Shown piece by piece: positions 8,280 through 18,278 of a stretch of DNA of 64,000 bases; position 1 is the first letter of the stretch, and each line of letters starts with the position of its first letter. The notes below the pieces were generated by a model. The model did not search any database. It had not been told where the DNA came from and was given only the letters and a program-made list of their open reading frames with translations. A program made the translations under genes and the position numbers. The stretch is from assembly GCA_903869675.1 (NCBI GenBank), contig CAIQAB010000022.1, forward strand, positions 1-64,000, given 5' to 3'. Source of the stretch: an uncultured Verrucomicrobiota bacterium. GTDB taxonomy: Bacteria > Verrucomicrobiota > Verrucomicrobiia > Opitutales > Opitutaceae.

Positions 8280-8549
8280 ATGACCTCAGCAGCACCCAAG
8301 AAAATCTGGTTTCCAGCCAAAAGAATAGGCTGGGGCTGGGGACCGCCAGTCTGCTGGCAGGGCTGGGTGGTGCTGTTGATCTATGGCACCCTGCTTGTCG
8401 CCGGCGGGCAGGTGTTATCGCGCAAGCCACATTTGGTGGCATGGTTCTACCTCTACGTCTTGGTCATCTGTGGCATGCTCACCGCGATATGCTGGATAAA
8501 GGGCGAAAAACCCAGGTGGCGCTGGGGCGAGAAAGACCGTAGCGACTGA
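8280..8549 (+). CDS. Small two-segment membrane protein, unknown function
   Basis: The ATG at 8280 gives 89 residues (a TTG at 8262 would add six). The N-terminal PKKIWFPAKRIGWGWGPP is Trp/Lys-rich and precedes two hydrophobic segments (about 28-46 and 55-75), then a charged tail ending KPRWRWGEK. This layout looks like a widespread small conserved family whose function is not known to me. It converges on rlmF with a 46-bp gap. Confidence 0.6.
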   Translation: MTSAAPKKIWFPAKRIGWGWGPPVCWQGWVVLLIYGTLLVAGGQVLSRKPHLVAWFYLYVLVICGMLTAICWIKGEKPRWRWGEKDRSD

Positions 8550-8595
8550 TTTAAACGATTCCTTGAGGCAAAGGCGTGCCGGCCACCGGGTGCGC

Positions 8596-9507
8596 TCAAA
8601 CCGGAAAACGCCAGGCGAGGATGCGGGAATGTTTTTCCCCGTGGCGCATGGGCAGGACACGCACTTCGGCGGCGGAAACGCGGCGCAGCGCATCGTCTAA
8701 AAGCGGAAGGTGGGCGCTCTTGGCGATCAGGCAGGTGAACCAACTGCACAAGCCGGGCCGGCGCGCGCTCTCGGCGATCATCCGATCTACAAAACCGAGC
8801 TCGCCGCCCGGGCACCAGAGCTCGTGGGCCCGGCCGCCGAAATTGAGGACCGGACGGCCGCGTGCATCGCGCCGGCCAGCGACGGCGCCAAGATTGCGTA
8901 GCTTGCGCCGGGTGCCTGCCTCGGCCTCGGTGGCAGAAGCATGGAAGGGCGGGTTGCAGATCGAGAGGGCGAAGCGTTCACCAGAACGGACAACGTTTTC
9001 AAATACGGCCAGCGGTTCGGGTTGCAGACGCAGCTCGATGCGGTCGGCGAGGGCGTTGGCCGCAAGCAAATCGGCCGCCCAGCGCAGGGACTCGGGCGAG
9101 ATATCAGAGACGACGAAGCGCCAGCCCAGCATGCGTGCTCCGAGCAGAGGGTAGATGCACCCGGCCCCGGTGCCGATCTCCAGCAACGGGAGGTCAGTGG
9201 CGGAATCGGGTGGCAACAACTCGGCGACGTGGCAGAGATAGTCAGCGCGGCCGGGCACCGGGGGGCAGAGCGCACCGGGCGGCAAATCCCAGCGCGCCAG
9301 CCCGTGGTGGGCGAGCAGGAGGGCGCGATTCAAAGCCAGCACGGAAGCCGGATCGGCAAAGTCGATGGTTTCGCCCTCGACCGGATGAGGCCGCACATGG
9401 GCGGCAAGGGCCGGCAGGGCGGCGACTAACCGGGGGAAATCGTAGCGCCCGCGGTGAGGGTTACGCGGATGCAGCCCGTCGGGCGGGAGTGGCGCGGCGG
9501 CGGGCAT
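8596..9507 (-). CDS. rlmF: 23S rRNA (adenine-N6)-methyltransferase RlmF-like
   Basis: RlmF methylates A1618 (E. coli numbering) of 23S rRNA with S-adenosylmethionine. The 303-residue protein has the usual length and features: N-terminal HPRNPHRGRYDF, the SAM-binding EIGTGAGCIYP (110-120), and the base-methylation motif CNPPF (184-188). The C-terminal part (W-C-P-G-G-E-L-G-F) is also family-typical. It lies 40 bp downstream of prfC on the same strand. Confidence 0.88.
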   Translation of the reverse strand: MPAAAPLPPDGLHPRNPHRGRYDFPRLVAALPALAAHVRPHPVEGETIDFADPASVLALNRALLLAHHGLARWDLPPGALCPPVPGRADYLCHVAELLPPDSATDLPLLEIGTGAGCIYPLLGARMLGWRFVVSDISPESLRWAADLLAANALADRIELRLQPEPLAVFENVVRSGERFALSICNPPFHASATEAEAGTRRKLRNLGAVAGRRDARGRPVLNFGGRAHELWCPGGELGFVDRMIAESARRPGLCSWFTCLIAKSAHLPLLDDALRRVSAAEVRVLPMRHGEKHSRILAWRFPV

Positions 9508-9547
9508 GAGCGTTGGAAGGGGCCGGACCTTTCGCCGGGCGGAGATC

Positions 9548-11185
9548 TCAGGCCCCGGTCTGCTCGATAGGCATTTCGTGGAGCTTTAGCTCGGGGTTTT
9601 TCTCGACGAAATACTCCCGCGTCCAGTCATTCGGGAAGAGCACCACGGGGTGACCAAACTTGTCAGTGCCGAAGGCGACGCCGCTGGCGACCACAATGGC
9701 GTTGGGATTCTCCAGGGCCGGGTGCGGCGAGACCCAGCGGAGCTGCGTCCAAGGCGTCGGCTCGATTCGACACTCGGCATTGTATTCGGATTTCAAACGC
9801 GACTGCACCACCTCGAATTGAAGCGGGCCGACCGCCGCCAGCAGAGTCGCCCCCGGCGGGGCGTTACGCGGCATGAAGGATTGCACGACGCCCTCCTGGA
9901 GAAGTTGCTCCAGACCAGTGCGGTATTTTTTGGCGTCGGAGCTGGTGGGATTAAAAATGTAGGCGAAGACCTCCGACGGGAAACGCGGGATTTCATCATA
10001 GGCCAGAGTGCGATCCTCGGTGAGGGTGTCGCCAATGCCGAAGGCATCATGCCCGACCAGGCCGATCACATCACCCGGCCAGGCCACGTCCACGGTCTCG
10101 CGTTCCTGGCCGAAGAGCTTGTGGGAGGATGAGAGGCGCACCTGCTTGCCGGTGCGTTGGTGGGTGACGACCATGTCGCGCTCAAACTTACCGGAACAGA
10201 CGCGAATGAACGCGATACGGTCGCGGTGCTTGGGATCCATGTTGGCCTGTATTTTGAAAACAAAACCGGAGAACTTCGGGTGCTCGATAGGCACGACACG
10301 GGTCTCGGTCGGAGCGGGTGCGCCAGGGGCGGAAATCGTGACGGAGCGGCGCGGGGTCGGGGGTATGGAGTTTTGCAGAAAGCCCTCCAGCAGCAGTTGC
10401 ACGCCGAAGTTGTTCACCGCCGATCCAAAAAAGACCGGCGTCTGCTTGCCGGCGTGCACGGCAGCGAGATCGAAGGCGGCAGTGGCGCCGTCGAGCATGG
10501 CTATCTGCTCCGTCACCTCGGCGTAAGTAAGGTCGTCAAACTTGTCGCGCACCAGGGGGTCATCGAGGCCGGTTACATTAACCGGAGCACGAAAGGCGCC
10601 GCCCGGGACGCGCTCAAAAAGGTGCACCTGGCCGACACGGCGGTCATAGACCCCGCGAAAGCCTGGGCCGTTACCCAGCGGCCAGGTCAGAGGGCAAGGC
10701 GCGAGGCCGAGAACCCTCTCGAGCTCGTCAATGAGTTCGAGGGGGTTCTGCGTAGGGCGGTCACACTTGTTGAAAAACGTAAAAATCGGAATGCCCCGAC
10801 GGCGGCAGACCTCGAACAGTTTGCGGGTCTGGGGCTCGATGCCTTTGGCAGAGTCGATCACCATCAGGGCGGCGTCGACGGCGGTCAGCACGCGGTAGGT
10901 GTCCTCCGAAAAATCTTTGTGGCCGGGGGTATCGAGCAGATTCACGGCGTAACCGTGATAATCGAATTGAAGGACGGTGGATGAGATCGAGATGCCACGC
11001 TGCTTCTCCAGCTCCATCCAATCCGAGGTGGTGGCGCGCTGCTGCTTGCGGGCGGTGACGGAGCCGGCGAGGTGGATGGCGTTGCCGTAAAGCAGGAATT
11101 TCTCGGTAAGGGTAGTCTTGCCGGCGTCGGGGTGCGAGATGATGGCGAAGGTGCGGCGGCGGGCGATTTCCTGGACGGACGTCAT
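9548..11185 (-). CDS. prfC: Peptide chain release factor 3
   Basis: RF3 is the translational GTPase that removes RF1/RF2 from the ribosome after peptide release. The ATG at 11185 gives 545 residues starting TSVQEIARRRTFAIISHPD, as in the family; a GTG at 11212 is an upstream alternative. G-motifs are intact: HPDAGKTT (G1), RGISI (G2 region), DTPGHKDFSEDTYR (G3) and NKCDR (G4). The C-terminal half shows the RF3-specific SSDAKKYRTGLEQL and PLQFEVVQSRL segments. Probably co-transcribed with rlmF. Confidence 0.95.
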   Translation of the reverse strand: MTSVQEIARRRTFAIISHPDAGKTTLTEKFLLYGNAIHLAGSVTARKQQRATTSDWMELEKQRGISISSTVLQFDYHGYAVNLLDTPGHKDFSEDTYRVLTAVDAALMVIDSAKGIEPQTRKLFEVCRRRGIPIFTFFNKCDRPTQNPLELIDELERVLGLAPCPLTWPLGNGPGFRGVYDRRVGQVHLFERVPGGAFRAPVNVTGLDDPLVRDKFDDLTYAEVTEQIAMLDGATAAFDLAAVHAGKQTPVFFGSAVNNFGVQLLLEGFLQNSIPPTPRRSVTISAPGAPAPTETRVVPIEHPKFSGFVFKIQANMDPKHRDRIAFIRVCSGKFERDMVVTHQRTGKQVRLSSSHKLFGQERETVDVAWPGDVIGLVGHDAFGIGDTLTEDRTLAYDEIPRFPSEVFAYIFNPTSSDAKKYRTGLEQLLQEGVVQSFMPRNAPPGATLLAAVGPLQFEVVQSRLKSEYNAECRIEPTPWTQLRWVSPHPALENPNAIVVASGVAFGTDKFGHPVVLFPNDWTREYFVEKNPELKLHEMPIEQTGA

Positions 11186-11358
11186 GGCGAAAGGCGTGAG
11201 CACACGACTCACAGGCGGCGAGGGGAAGGGAAAACGCGAACGGGGTGCGAAAACGACTTTAGAAGCATGGTTTAACTATCTACCAGGAAAGTATTTTTGA
11301 CACTGGATTAACATATATCAGAATCGCCACCCAAGCTGCAGAAGAAGAAGTTTGGACC

Positions 11359-11493
11359 ATGCGCACCATCCTTTGCATGGCTGGTCTGATCTACGGCGCC
11401 GGAATATTTCTTCTGGCCGCAGCCGCACGGCGTGCGCCGGAGGGTTACGAGGACGAGGACGGCTTCCATCAATCCAGCGAAGACCAAAAATGA
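11359..11493 (+). CDS. Small single-span membrane protein, 44 residues
   Basis: A short frame from ATG 11359 to TGA 11491-11493 is preceded by GAAGAAGAAG (11341-11350), a good ribosome-binding site. The product has a hydrophobic span (ILCMAGLIYGAGIFLLAAAA) followed by an acidic tail with E-D-E-D-G. A positive patch (ARR) next to the span fits an N-out, C-in topology. It sits alone between divergent prfC and the rlmI-like gene. No family is recognised; the reality of the gene rests on the binding site and the membrane-protein pattern. Confidence 0.5.
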   Translation: MRTILCMAGLIYGAGIFLLAAAARRAPEGYEDEDGFHQSSEDQK

Positions 11494-11607
11494 TCGGTTG
11501 GGGCGCGCGGCGGCAGCACCCAAAACCGCAGTTTCCGGCTCTGGCCTAGAACAAGGGACGGTTTTTGTGCTTTCGGCCCCAAGGGTGGCGGTTGAGGGTG
11601 TCAGGCT

Positions 11608-12771
11608 ATGGCCGAAGCTTCGCTGAAATTAAAAGCCAACATCCGCTCGCGCGTGCTCAACGGACACCCGTGGGTTTTCGCCAACGAGGTCGAGGCCCTC
11701 GCCCCGGCGGAGCACGACGGCGAAGTCATCGAGTTGCGCGACCGCACCGGCCGCTTCCTCGGCAGCGGCATCTATAATTCCCGCTCGCAGATAGTCTGGC
11801 GGAAGCTGAGCCGCGATCGAGTTGTGCTGGACGAGGCCTGCCTGCGGGGCGCCCTTACCCGGGCCCTTGCCCGCCGCGGCGGCATAGATCCCGCCGCCAA
11901 CCGCCGCCTCGTCTGGTCCGAATCAGATGACCTGCCCGGCCTGGTCGTCGACCAGTTCGGCGATACTCTCGTAGTCCAGATCCAGACTCTGGCGCTGGAT
12001 AAACGCGCCGCGCTCGTGGTCGAGTTGCTTGCTGAACTGAGCGGCGCAACCGAGATCATCCTGCGCAACGACGCCAACATCCGCCGCCTCGAAGGCCTCG
12101 ATTTGGCCGTGTCTACGCGAAGCGGCCGCGACTGGGCTCCCCGCTGGCAATCAATCGACGGCTTCGACTACTGGCTCGACCTCCAAAACGGGCAAAAAAC
12201 CGGTTTCTACCTTGACCAGCGGGAGCAACACGCGGCTGTCGCGCGCCACGCCCGGGGCCGCCGTGTGCTGGACGCATTCTGCAACCAAGGGTCCTTCGCG
12301 CTCCACGCCGCCCGGGCCGGCGCCGCGCACGTGCGCGGACTGGACAGCGCTTTTGACGCCATCTCTCAGGCCAAGCGAAATGCCGAGCGCAACGGCGTGG
12401 CCGCAGAGTTCGAGAGCGTGAATGTCTTTGACTACTTCGGGGCCAAACACGCCGAAACCTGGGACCTGATCGTGCTCGATCCCCCGCCCTTCGCTAAGTC
12501 AAAGAGCGCGCTCGAAGGTGCGCTGCGCGGTTACAAGGAACTCAATCTCCGCGCCATGAAGGCCCTTTCACCCGGGGGCCTGCTCGCCACCTACACCTGC
12601 TCCCACCACATGCAGGACGCGGAGTTGCGTGGCGTGCTCGCCGACGCGGCGAATGACGCCAAACGCAAGGTCCAGGTGGTGGAGTTTTGCCACCAACCGG
12701 CCGATCACCCTGTGCTGGTGACCATGCCGGAGAGCGAATATCTGCGCGGCTACATCCTCCGGGTGGAGTAA
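11608..12771 (+). CDS. rlmI: Class I rRNA methyltransferase, RlmI-like
   Basis: The 387-residue protein has the RlmI architecture: an N-terminal PUA-like domain (NGHPWVFANEV) and a Rossmann methyltransferase domain from about residue 180 (GQKTGFYLDQRE; RVLDAFCNQGSFALHAA). The motif DPPPFAKSKS lies near 291 and the catalytic Cys of TYTCSHHM is residue 331. RlmI makes 5-methylcytosine at C1962 of 23S rRNA using SAM. It stands alone on the plus strand, convergent with the ABC ATPase gene with a 16-bp gap. Confidence 0.88.
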   Translation: MAEASLKLKANIRSRVLNGHPWVFANEVEALAPAEHDGEVIELRDRTGRFLGSGIYNSRSQIVWRKLSRDRVVLDEACLRGALTRALARRGGIDPAANRRLVWSESDDLPGLVVDQFGDTLVVQIQTLALDKRAALVVELLAELSGATEIILRNDANIRRLEGLDLAVSTRSGRDWAPRWQSIDGFDYWLDLQNGQKTGFYLDQREQHAAVARHARGRRVLDAFCNQGSFALHAARAGAAHVRGLDSAFDAISQAKRNAERNGVAAEFESVNVFDYFGAKHAETWDLIVLDPPPFAKSKSALEGALRGYKELNLRAMKALSPGGLLATYTCSHHMQDAELRGVLADAANDAKRKVQVVEFCHQPADHPVLVTMPESEYLRGYILRVE

Positions 12772-12787
12772 GCCGGCCCTGCCGCGC

Positions 12788-13768
12788 TCAGGCCGGCAGT
12801 TCGCCGGTGCGAAGGCAAGAGACCTCGCGGCCGGCAAAGGGCGCGAGCGAAGGCACCCTCGTGCGGCAAGCCTCGACCGCATGGGCGCAACGGGGATGGA
12901 AGGGACAGCCGGCCGGCGGATCGAGCGGACTGGGCGGATCGCCTGCCAGCACGATGCGGCGGCGGGCGCGCTCGCCTTCAGGATCGGGTCGGGGCACGGC
13001 ACTGACCAAGGCCCGAGTATAGGGATGCTGTGGACGCTCAATCACGTCGCAGGCCGAACCGAGCTCGACGATGCGACCAAGATACATCACCGCGACGCGG
13101 TCCGAAAGGTGTTTCACCACCGAGAGATCATGCGCGATGAAGACGAGGCTCAGGCCCAGATCACGCACCAGTTTGGCCAACAAGTTTAAAATCTGAGCCT
13201 GGATGGACACGTCGAGCGCGGAGACCGGCTCGTCAGCCACGATGACCCGCGGCTCAAGAGCAAGGGCGCGGGCGATAGCAATGCGCTGACGCTGTCCGCC
13301 GGAAAACTCGTGCGGGTATTTGCCGAGCGATCGCGCCGGAATGCCGACCAGCGCGCCCAGCTCGGCGACGCGCGCAGGGATATCGGCGGCAGGCCGGAGT
13401 CGGTGCACACGCAGCGGCTCAGCCAATGCTTCACCGACGCTCAGCCGGGGATTTAACGAAGCAAAGGGATCCTGGAAAACCATCTGCAAGGCGCGCCGGG
13501 CCTCTCCGGTCGCGGCCTCTGCGGTGAGGTTTTTACCCTCCAGCCAGACGCTGCCTCCGGTCGCAGGCAGAAGCCCCATGATGGTGCGGGCGAGGGTGGA
13601 TTTGCCGCAGCCAGACTCGCCGACCAAGCCAAGAACCTCCCCCTGCGCCAGGGTGAGCGACACGCCATCGACAGCTTTCACCGTGCCGGTGCGACGCTTA
13701 AATAATAACCCGCTCTCGACCGGGAAATGGGTTTGGACATCGCGGAGTTCGAGGATGGGGGCGGGCAT
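12788..13768 (-). CDS. oppF: Oligopeptide/dipeptide ABC transporter ATPase, OppF/DppF type
   Basis: The ATG at 13768 gives 326 residues. Walker A is GESGCGKS (50-57), the signature is FSGGQRQR and Walker B is VIVADEP. The C-terminal region has the oligopeptide-type extension with spaced cysteines (GCPFHPRCAHAVEAC) typical of OppF/DppF. It starts 20 bp after the preceding OppD-type gene, so the two ATPases form one operon. Neither permease nor solute-binding genes are nearby. Substrate cannot be inferred. Confidence 0.88.
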   Translation of the reverse strand: MPAPILELRDVQTHFPVESGLLFKRRTGTVKAVDGVSLTLAQGEVLGLVGESGCGKSTLARTIMGLLPATGGSVWLEGKNLTAEAATGEARRALQMVFQDPFASLNPRLSVGEALAEPLRVHRLRPAADIPARVAELGALVGIPARSLGKYPHEFSGGQRQRIAIARALALEPRVIVADEPVSALDVSIQAQILNLLAKLVRDLGLSLVFIAHDLSVVKHLSDRVAVMYLGRIVELGSACDVIERPQHPYTRALVSAVPRPDPEGERARRRIVLAGDPPSPLDPPAGCPFHPRCAHAVEACRTRVPSLAPFAGREVSCLRTGELPA

Positions 13769-13788
13769 GGAAAACGGGGGGATGCGAT

Positions 13789-14766
<978 letters not shown>

Positions 14767-14899
14767 CTGGAATGCAGAGGTTGTAACAGCGGAAAAAAGA
14801 CCGGAGCAAGCCATGCGAAGCCAGCCTCCAATAAGATTAAGGACGCGCGCCAGGGCTTGCGGGCGAGCTAAGCGGCCCCAAACGTCCGTTTTTAGCCCG

Positions 14900-16138
14900 A
14901 TGTCGTCCGAAGAAACCGCCGCCACCAATCCGAACGCGTATGAGCGCGAACTGATCCGGCCGACCCCTGCGCGGCGTTTGCAATGGCACTTGGAAACATT
15001 GGCATATCGGGTCTTCGAACAAGGTCTGCGCCTCCTGCCTCTCCCTTGGCTGGCAAGCATCGGTCGGGCTGCGGGGGGTGCCGCCTACGCGTTGTTCGGG
15101 AAACGCCGGCGCATCGTAGAACGCAATCTACGCATCGCCTTCGCCGGCGAGCGCAACGCCAAGGAGCAAGCCGCGCTGGCCCGGGAGGTTTTCCGGCGCA
15201 GCGGCGCCAACCTGATCTGCTCACTCGGGACGGCCGCAAACGATGGGCGCAACGTCGAGGCGTCCATCACCATGCGCGACGAAAAGATTTTCTGGGAAGC
15301 CCAGGCACGCGGAAAAGGCGTCATCGCCGTGCTGGCTCACATGGGCAACTGGGAGGCCCTCGCCCAGTGGATTCCCCGCCTGCTGCCCCCGGAGGTAAAG
15401 GTAGCCAACATCTACCGCCCGCTGAATAATCCGCTGATGGATCAACGCGTCCTGGCAAAACGTCAGCAACACGGCCTGCGGATGTTCTCCAAGGACGACA
15501 ACCCCCTCGCCATGGCCGCCTTCCTCCGGGCGGGTGGAGTGCTCGCCATTCTCTCCGACCAGCGCGCGGGCAAAATCGGGGAAATCGCCCCGCTCTTTGG
15601 CCGAAATGCCAGCGTGACGCCGCTACCCGCCGTGCTCGCGCGCCGCACCGGCGCGGCCTTGATCGGGGTCTCGCTACGCACCGTCGCTCACGGACGCTGG
15701 GAACTCGGCTTCCACGCCTGCAACGAAGCCGAGCCCACCACCGGCCGCGTAATGCAACTACTGGAGCGGGTGATGCGGGTGAGCCCCGAGGATGTTTTCT
15801 GGATGCAGGACCGCTGGAAGGTGTCCCGCACCCGCCCCCATCGCCCGCCAGGCAAACTGCCGCGCGGTTACTGCGCCCCCGCCACCAAGCGACGCCGCGC
15901 CCTGCTCTGGCCCGATGCGCAAGGCAGCCTGCCCGTTCCGCCCGCAGCCACGCCCGATGACGTCACGCACGAAGCATCGCCCCGCGCCGCTGGAGAAGAC
16001 ACGGAAGCATACCTGCGTCGGGTCGATGCTTTGGCAGATCTGCCCCTCGATTACGTCGTGGCCGCCTTACCCGACACTGAACTGGCCCAAGCCTGCCGAA
16101 AACTCGGCCTTGGCTTGATCAACGAAAGGGCAACATGA
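14900..16138 (+). CDS. Lipid A-type lysophospholipid acyltransferase (LpxL/HtrB family)
   Basis: The ATG at 14900 gives 412 residues. The fold is the LpxL/HtrB late acyltransferase: a membrane-proximal N-terminus (LLPLPWLASIGRAAGGAAYALFG), the HX4E catalytic motif in HMGNWE (His147, Glu152), then NIYRPLNNP and a D-Q-R-A-G segment. These enzymes add secondary acyl chains to Kdo-lipid A at the inner membrane. About 100 residues beyond the usual end form a Pro/Arg-rich tail and a helical segment (TEAYLRRVDALADLPLDYV). The stop overlaps the next start (ATGA), which implies translational coupling. Confidence 0.85.
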   Translation: MSSEETAATNPNAYERELIRPTPARRLQWHLETLAYRVFEQGLRLLPLPWLASIGRAAGGAAYALFGKRRRIVERNLRIAFAGERNAKEQAALAREVFRRSGANLICSLGTAANDGRNVEASITMRDEKIFWEAQARGKGVIAVLAHMGNWEALAQWIPRLLPPEVKVANIYRPLNNPLMDQRVLAKRQQHGLRMFSKDDNPLAMAAFLRAGGVLAILSDQRAGKIGEIAPLFGRNASVTPLPAVLARRTGAALIGVSLRTVAHGRWELGFHACNEAEPTTGRVMQLLERVMRVSPEDVFWMQDRWKVSRTRPHRPPGKLPRGYCAPATKRRRALLWPDAQGSLPVPPAATPDDVTHEASPRAAGEDTEAYLRRVDALADLPLDYVVAALPDTELAQACRKLGLGLINERAT

Positions 16139-17055
16139 ACGCGTCCGCGCTAAGCCATATCCGGGTGCTATCCGACGGCAGGCCGGGCCACGAAAACCAA
16201 AGCGTGGGCCTCGCCCTCGCCCTTGGCTGCCGCACGGGCGCGAGCCACGAGATCGTGCGACTCGACCCCAAGGCATCCCTCTGGCTCCGACTCCGGGCGG
16301 CAGCGACTGGATCGCCGGCGCAACTCATCATTGGCACCGGACACCGCACCCACCTACCTCTTTGGTGGGCGACCCGCCGCGCAGGTGCACGCTCGGTGGT
16401 GGTCATGCGACCGAGCCTGCCTTCAGCCCTCTTTGACCTCGCCCTGATTCCTCGCCACGACCTCGCCCCCGACGCCGAGGACACCCCCAGGCGCATTCTG
16501 ACCCGTGGCGCCTTGAACCGCGTGCCGGAGACGCTGCCGGCGAAAACCGCCAGCGGGTTGGTGCTAGTAGGCGGCCCGTCGAAACATCATGGCTGGTCCG
16601 CCCCCGCGCTCGCGCCGAGGATTATAAGGGTAATCGCCGCGCGCCCCGACCTGCATTGGACGGTGGCGGATTCGCGCCGCACTCCGGAAAAATTTCTAGC
16701 CGGGCTTGAAGTTCCGACCAACGCGCGGCGCGTGCCATGGCAGGAAACCTCGCCCGGCTGGCTGGCCGGCGAACTGGCTCGTGCCGCCGTGGTCTGGGCC
16801 ACGGAAGACAGCGTCTCCATGGTCCATGAAGCGGTGACCGCACGTGCAGCGACCGGCGTGCTGCCGGTGCCGCTCCGCGGAGCCAAGCCAGGCCGGCCCG
16901 CGCGCGCGGTGGCAGGTTTGATTGCCGACGGCTACGCGACTGGCTACGAGACCTGGCTCGCGGCGGGTGCGGGTGCGCTGATCTCCGGTCCAACCCTGCA
17001 CGAAGCGGGGCGTTGCGCCGACCGCCTGTTGGCGGCTTGGTTTAAACCGCAATAA
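16135..17055 (+). CDS. ELM1/GT-OC1-like putative glycosyltransferase
   Basis: The 306-residue protein matches the family whose plant members are called ELM1 (mitochondrial fission) and whose bacterial members are predicted GT-B-like transferases. Family marks are SDGRPGHENQSVGL at the N-terminus, GTGHRTH near residue 67, LVGGPSKHHGW mid-chain, and ATEDSVSMVHEAV. It starts in a 4-bp overlap with the acyltransferase and ends 5 bp before a GT4 gene, so an LPS role is more likely than anything linked to organelle fission. No transmembrane segment is seen. Confidence 0.75.
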   Translation: MNASALSHIRVLSDGRPGHENQSVGLALALGCRTGASHEIVRLDPKASLWLRLRAAATGSPAQLIIGTGHRTHLPLWWATRRAGARSVVVMRPSLPSALFDLALIPRHDLAPDAEDTPRRILTRGALNRVPETLPAKTASGLVLVGGPSKHHGWSAPALAPRIIRVIAARPDLHWTVADSRRTPEKFLAGLEVPTNARRVPWQETSPGWLAGELARAAVVWATEDSVSMVHEAVTARAATGVLPVPLRGAKPGRPARAVAGLIADGYATGYETWLAAGAGALISGPTLHEAGRCADRLLAAWFKPQ

Positions 17056-17060
17056 TCGCG

Positions 17061-18182
17061 ATGAAAGTCCTGCAAATCCTGCCCGAACTGAATTCCGGCG
17101 GCGTGGAACGCGGCACGCTCGAGGTGGCGAGCCGTCTGGCAGCCGAAGGCCATGAGGCGATCGTTGTCTCGAACGGGGGGCGCCTCGTCGCCGAGCTGGA
17201 GCGATCCGGAGCACGCCACCTTGCGCGGCCGGTGCACCGCAAACGCCTCGCCACCCTACTCCAGATCGCACCCTTCCGGCGCTTGCTAGCGGCGGAGCGC
17301 CCCGACGTCCTCCATCTTCGTTCGCGCGCCCCGGCTTGGGTGGCGTGGCTGGCTTGGCGAAAAATGGATCCGGAGACCCGCCCGCGGCTGGTCTGCACCG
17401 TGCACGGATTCTACTCGGTTAACGCCTACTCGGCGGTGATGACCCGCGGCGAGCGCCTGATCGCGGTATCGGAAAGCGTGCGGGCCTATGTTTTGGCGAA
17501 CTACCAGCGGGTTGATCCGGCGCGCCTGACGACCATCCACCGCGGCGTGGACCCCGCGGCTTACCCGGCCGGCTGGCGCGCGCCGGAGACATGGCGAACG
17601 CGCTGGGAGCAGGAGTTTCCCGCGACCAAGGGTAAATCCCTGCTCACTCTGCCCGGACGGTTAACGCGCTGGAAGGGGGCGGAGGATTTTATCGCCATCC
17701 TGGCTCAGTTGCGGGGCCGCGGCCTGGCGGTGCATGGGGCGCTCGTGGGGGAAACCCATCCCAAAAAACGTGCCTACGAAGGCGAGCTGCGCAGAGCGAT
17801 CGCGGCGGCCGGCTTGAGCGACCATGTAACCCTGACCGGAGTGCGCGGCGACCTCCGCGAGATCATGGCCGAATCGGCGGCGGTGCTCTCGCTCTCGCTC
17901 GACCCGGAAGCCTTCGGCCGGACGACGCTGGAAGCGCTTTGCCTCGGACGGCCGTTGGCAGGCTACGGCCACGGTGGAGTCGGCGAGCAACTGGCTGCCT
18001 TGTTTCCCGAGGGCGCGGTGCCGGCGGGCGACCGGCGGGCGATGGCGGACAAACTGGCGGAGTGGCTGCGCCCCGGCGGCGGCCCGCGCAGCACACCCGG
18101 CTTGAATCGGGAATTCACTCTCGACCGTATGCTCGAAAGCACCCTCCACATCTACCGCGAGCTCACGGCATCGCCGCGCTGA
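17061..18182 (+). CDS. Glycosyltransferase family 4, LPS-core type
   Basis: The 373-residue GT-B enzyme has an N-terminal acceptor domain (ILPELNSGGVERGTLE), a linker with AVSESVRAY, and the donor-binding C-terminal domain with PGRLTRWKGAEDF and the EX7E-like stretch DPEAFGRTTLEALCLGRP. GT4 retaining enzymes move a sugar from a nucleotide-sugar to an acceptor; the neighbours suggest LPS or another envelope glycan. It ends the three-gene operon beginning with the acyltransferase. Confidence 0.85.
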   Translation: MKVLQILPELNSGGVERGTLEVASRLAAEGHEAIVVSNGGRLVAELERSGARHLARPVHRKRLATLLQIAPFRRLLAAERPDVLHLRSRAPAWVAWLAWRKMDPETRPRLVCTVHGFYSVNAYSAVMTRGERLIAVSESVRAYVLANYQRVDPARLTTIHRGVDPAAYPAGWRAPETWRTRWEQEFPATKGKSLLTLPGRLTRWKGAEDFIAILAQLRGRGLAVHGALVGETHPKKRAYEGELRRAIAAAGLSDHVTLTGVRGDLREIMAESAAVLSLSLDPEAFGRTTLEALCLGRPLAGYGHGGVGEQLAALFPEGAVPAGDRRAMADKLAEWLRPGGGPRSTPGLNREFTLDRMLESTLHIYRELTASPR

Positions 18183-18199
18183 CGCTGGAATCAGGACGC

Positions 18200-18235
18200 A
18201 AAAAAAACCCGCGAGGCGCGAAACGCGCCCGCGGG
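18200..18235 (-). terminator. Rho-independent terminator of pnp
   Basis: Read on the minus strand, the arms CCCGCG-GGCGCG and CGCGCC-CGCGGG pair around a TTT loop, with one bulged base, followed at once by a run of eight T. It lies 44 bp past the pnp stop. On the plus strand no T-run follows, so it acts mainly on pnp. Confidence 0.85.
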
Positions 18236-18278
18236 CTGGACCAAATGGCGGCCGGTGAAGGCAACCCGCCCGAAGACC

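Noticed and set aside
11308-11523. A 71-codon minus-strand frame between prfC and the rlmI-like gene
   Set aside because: It overlaps the better supported 44-codon plus-strand gene, which has a good ribosome-binding site.
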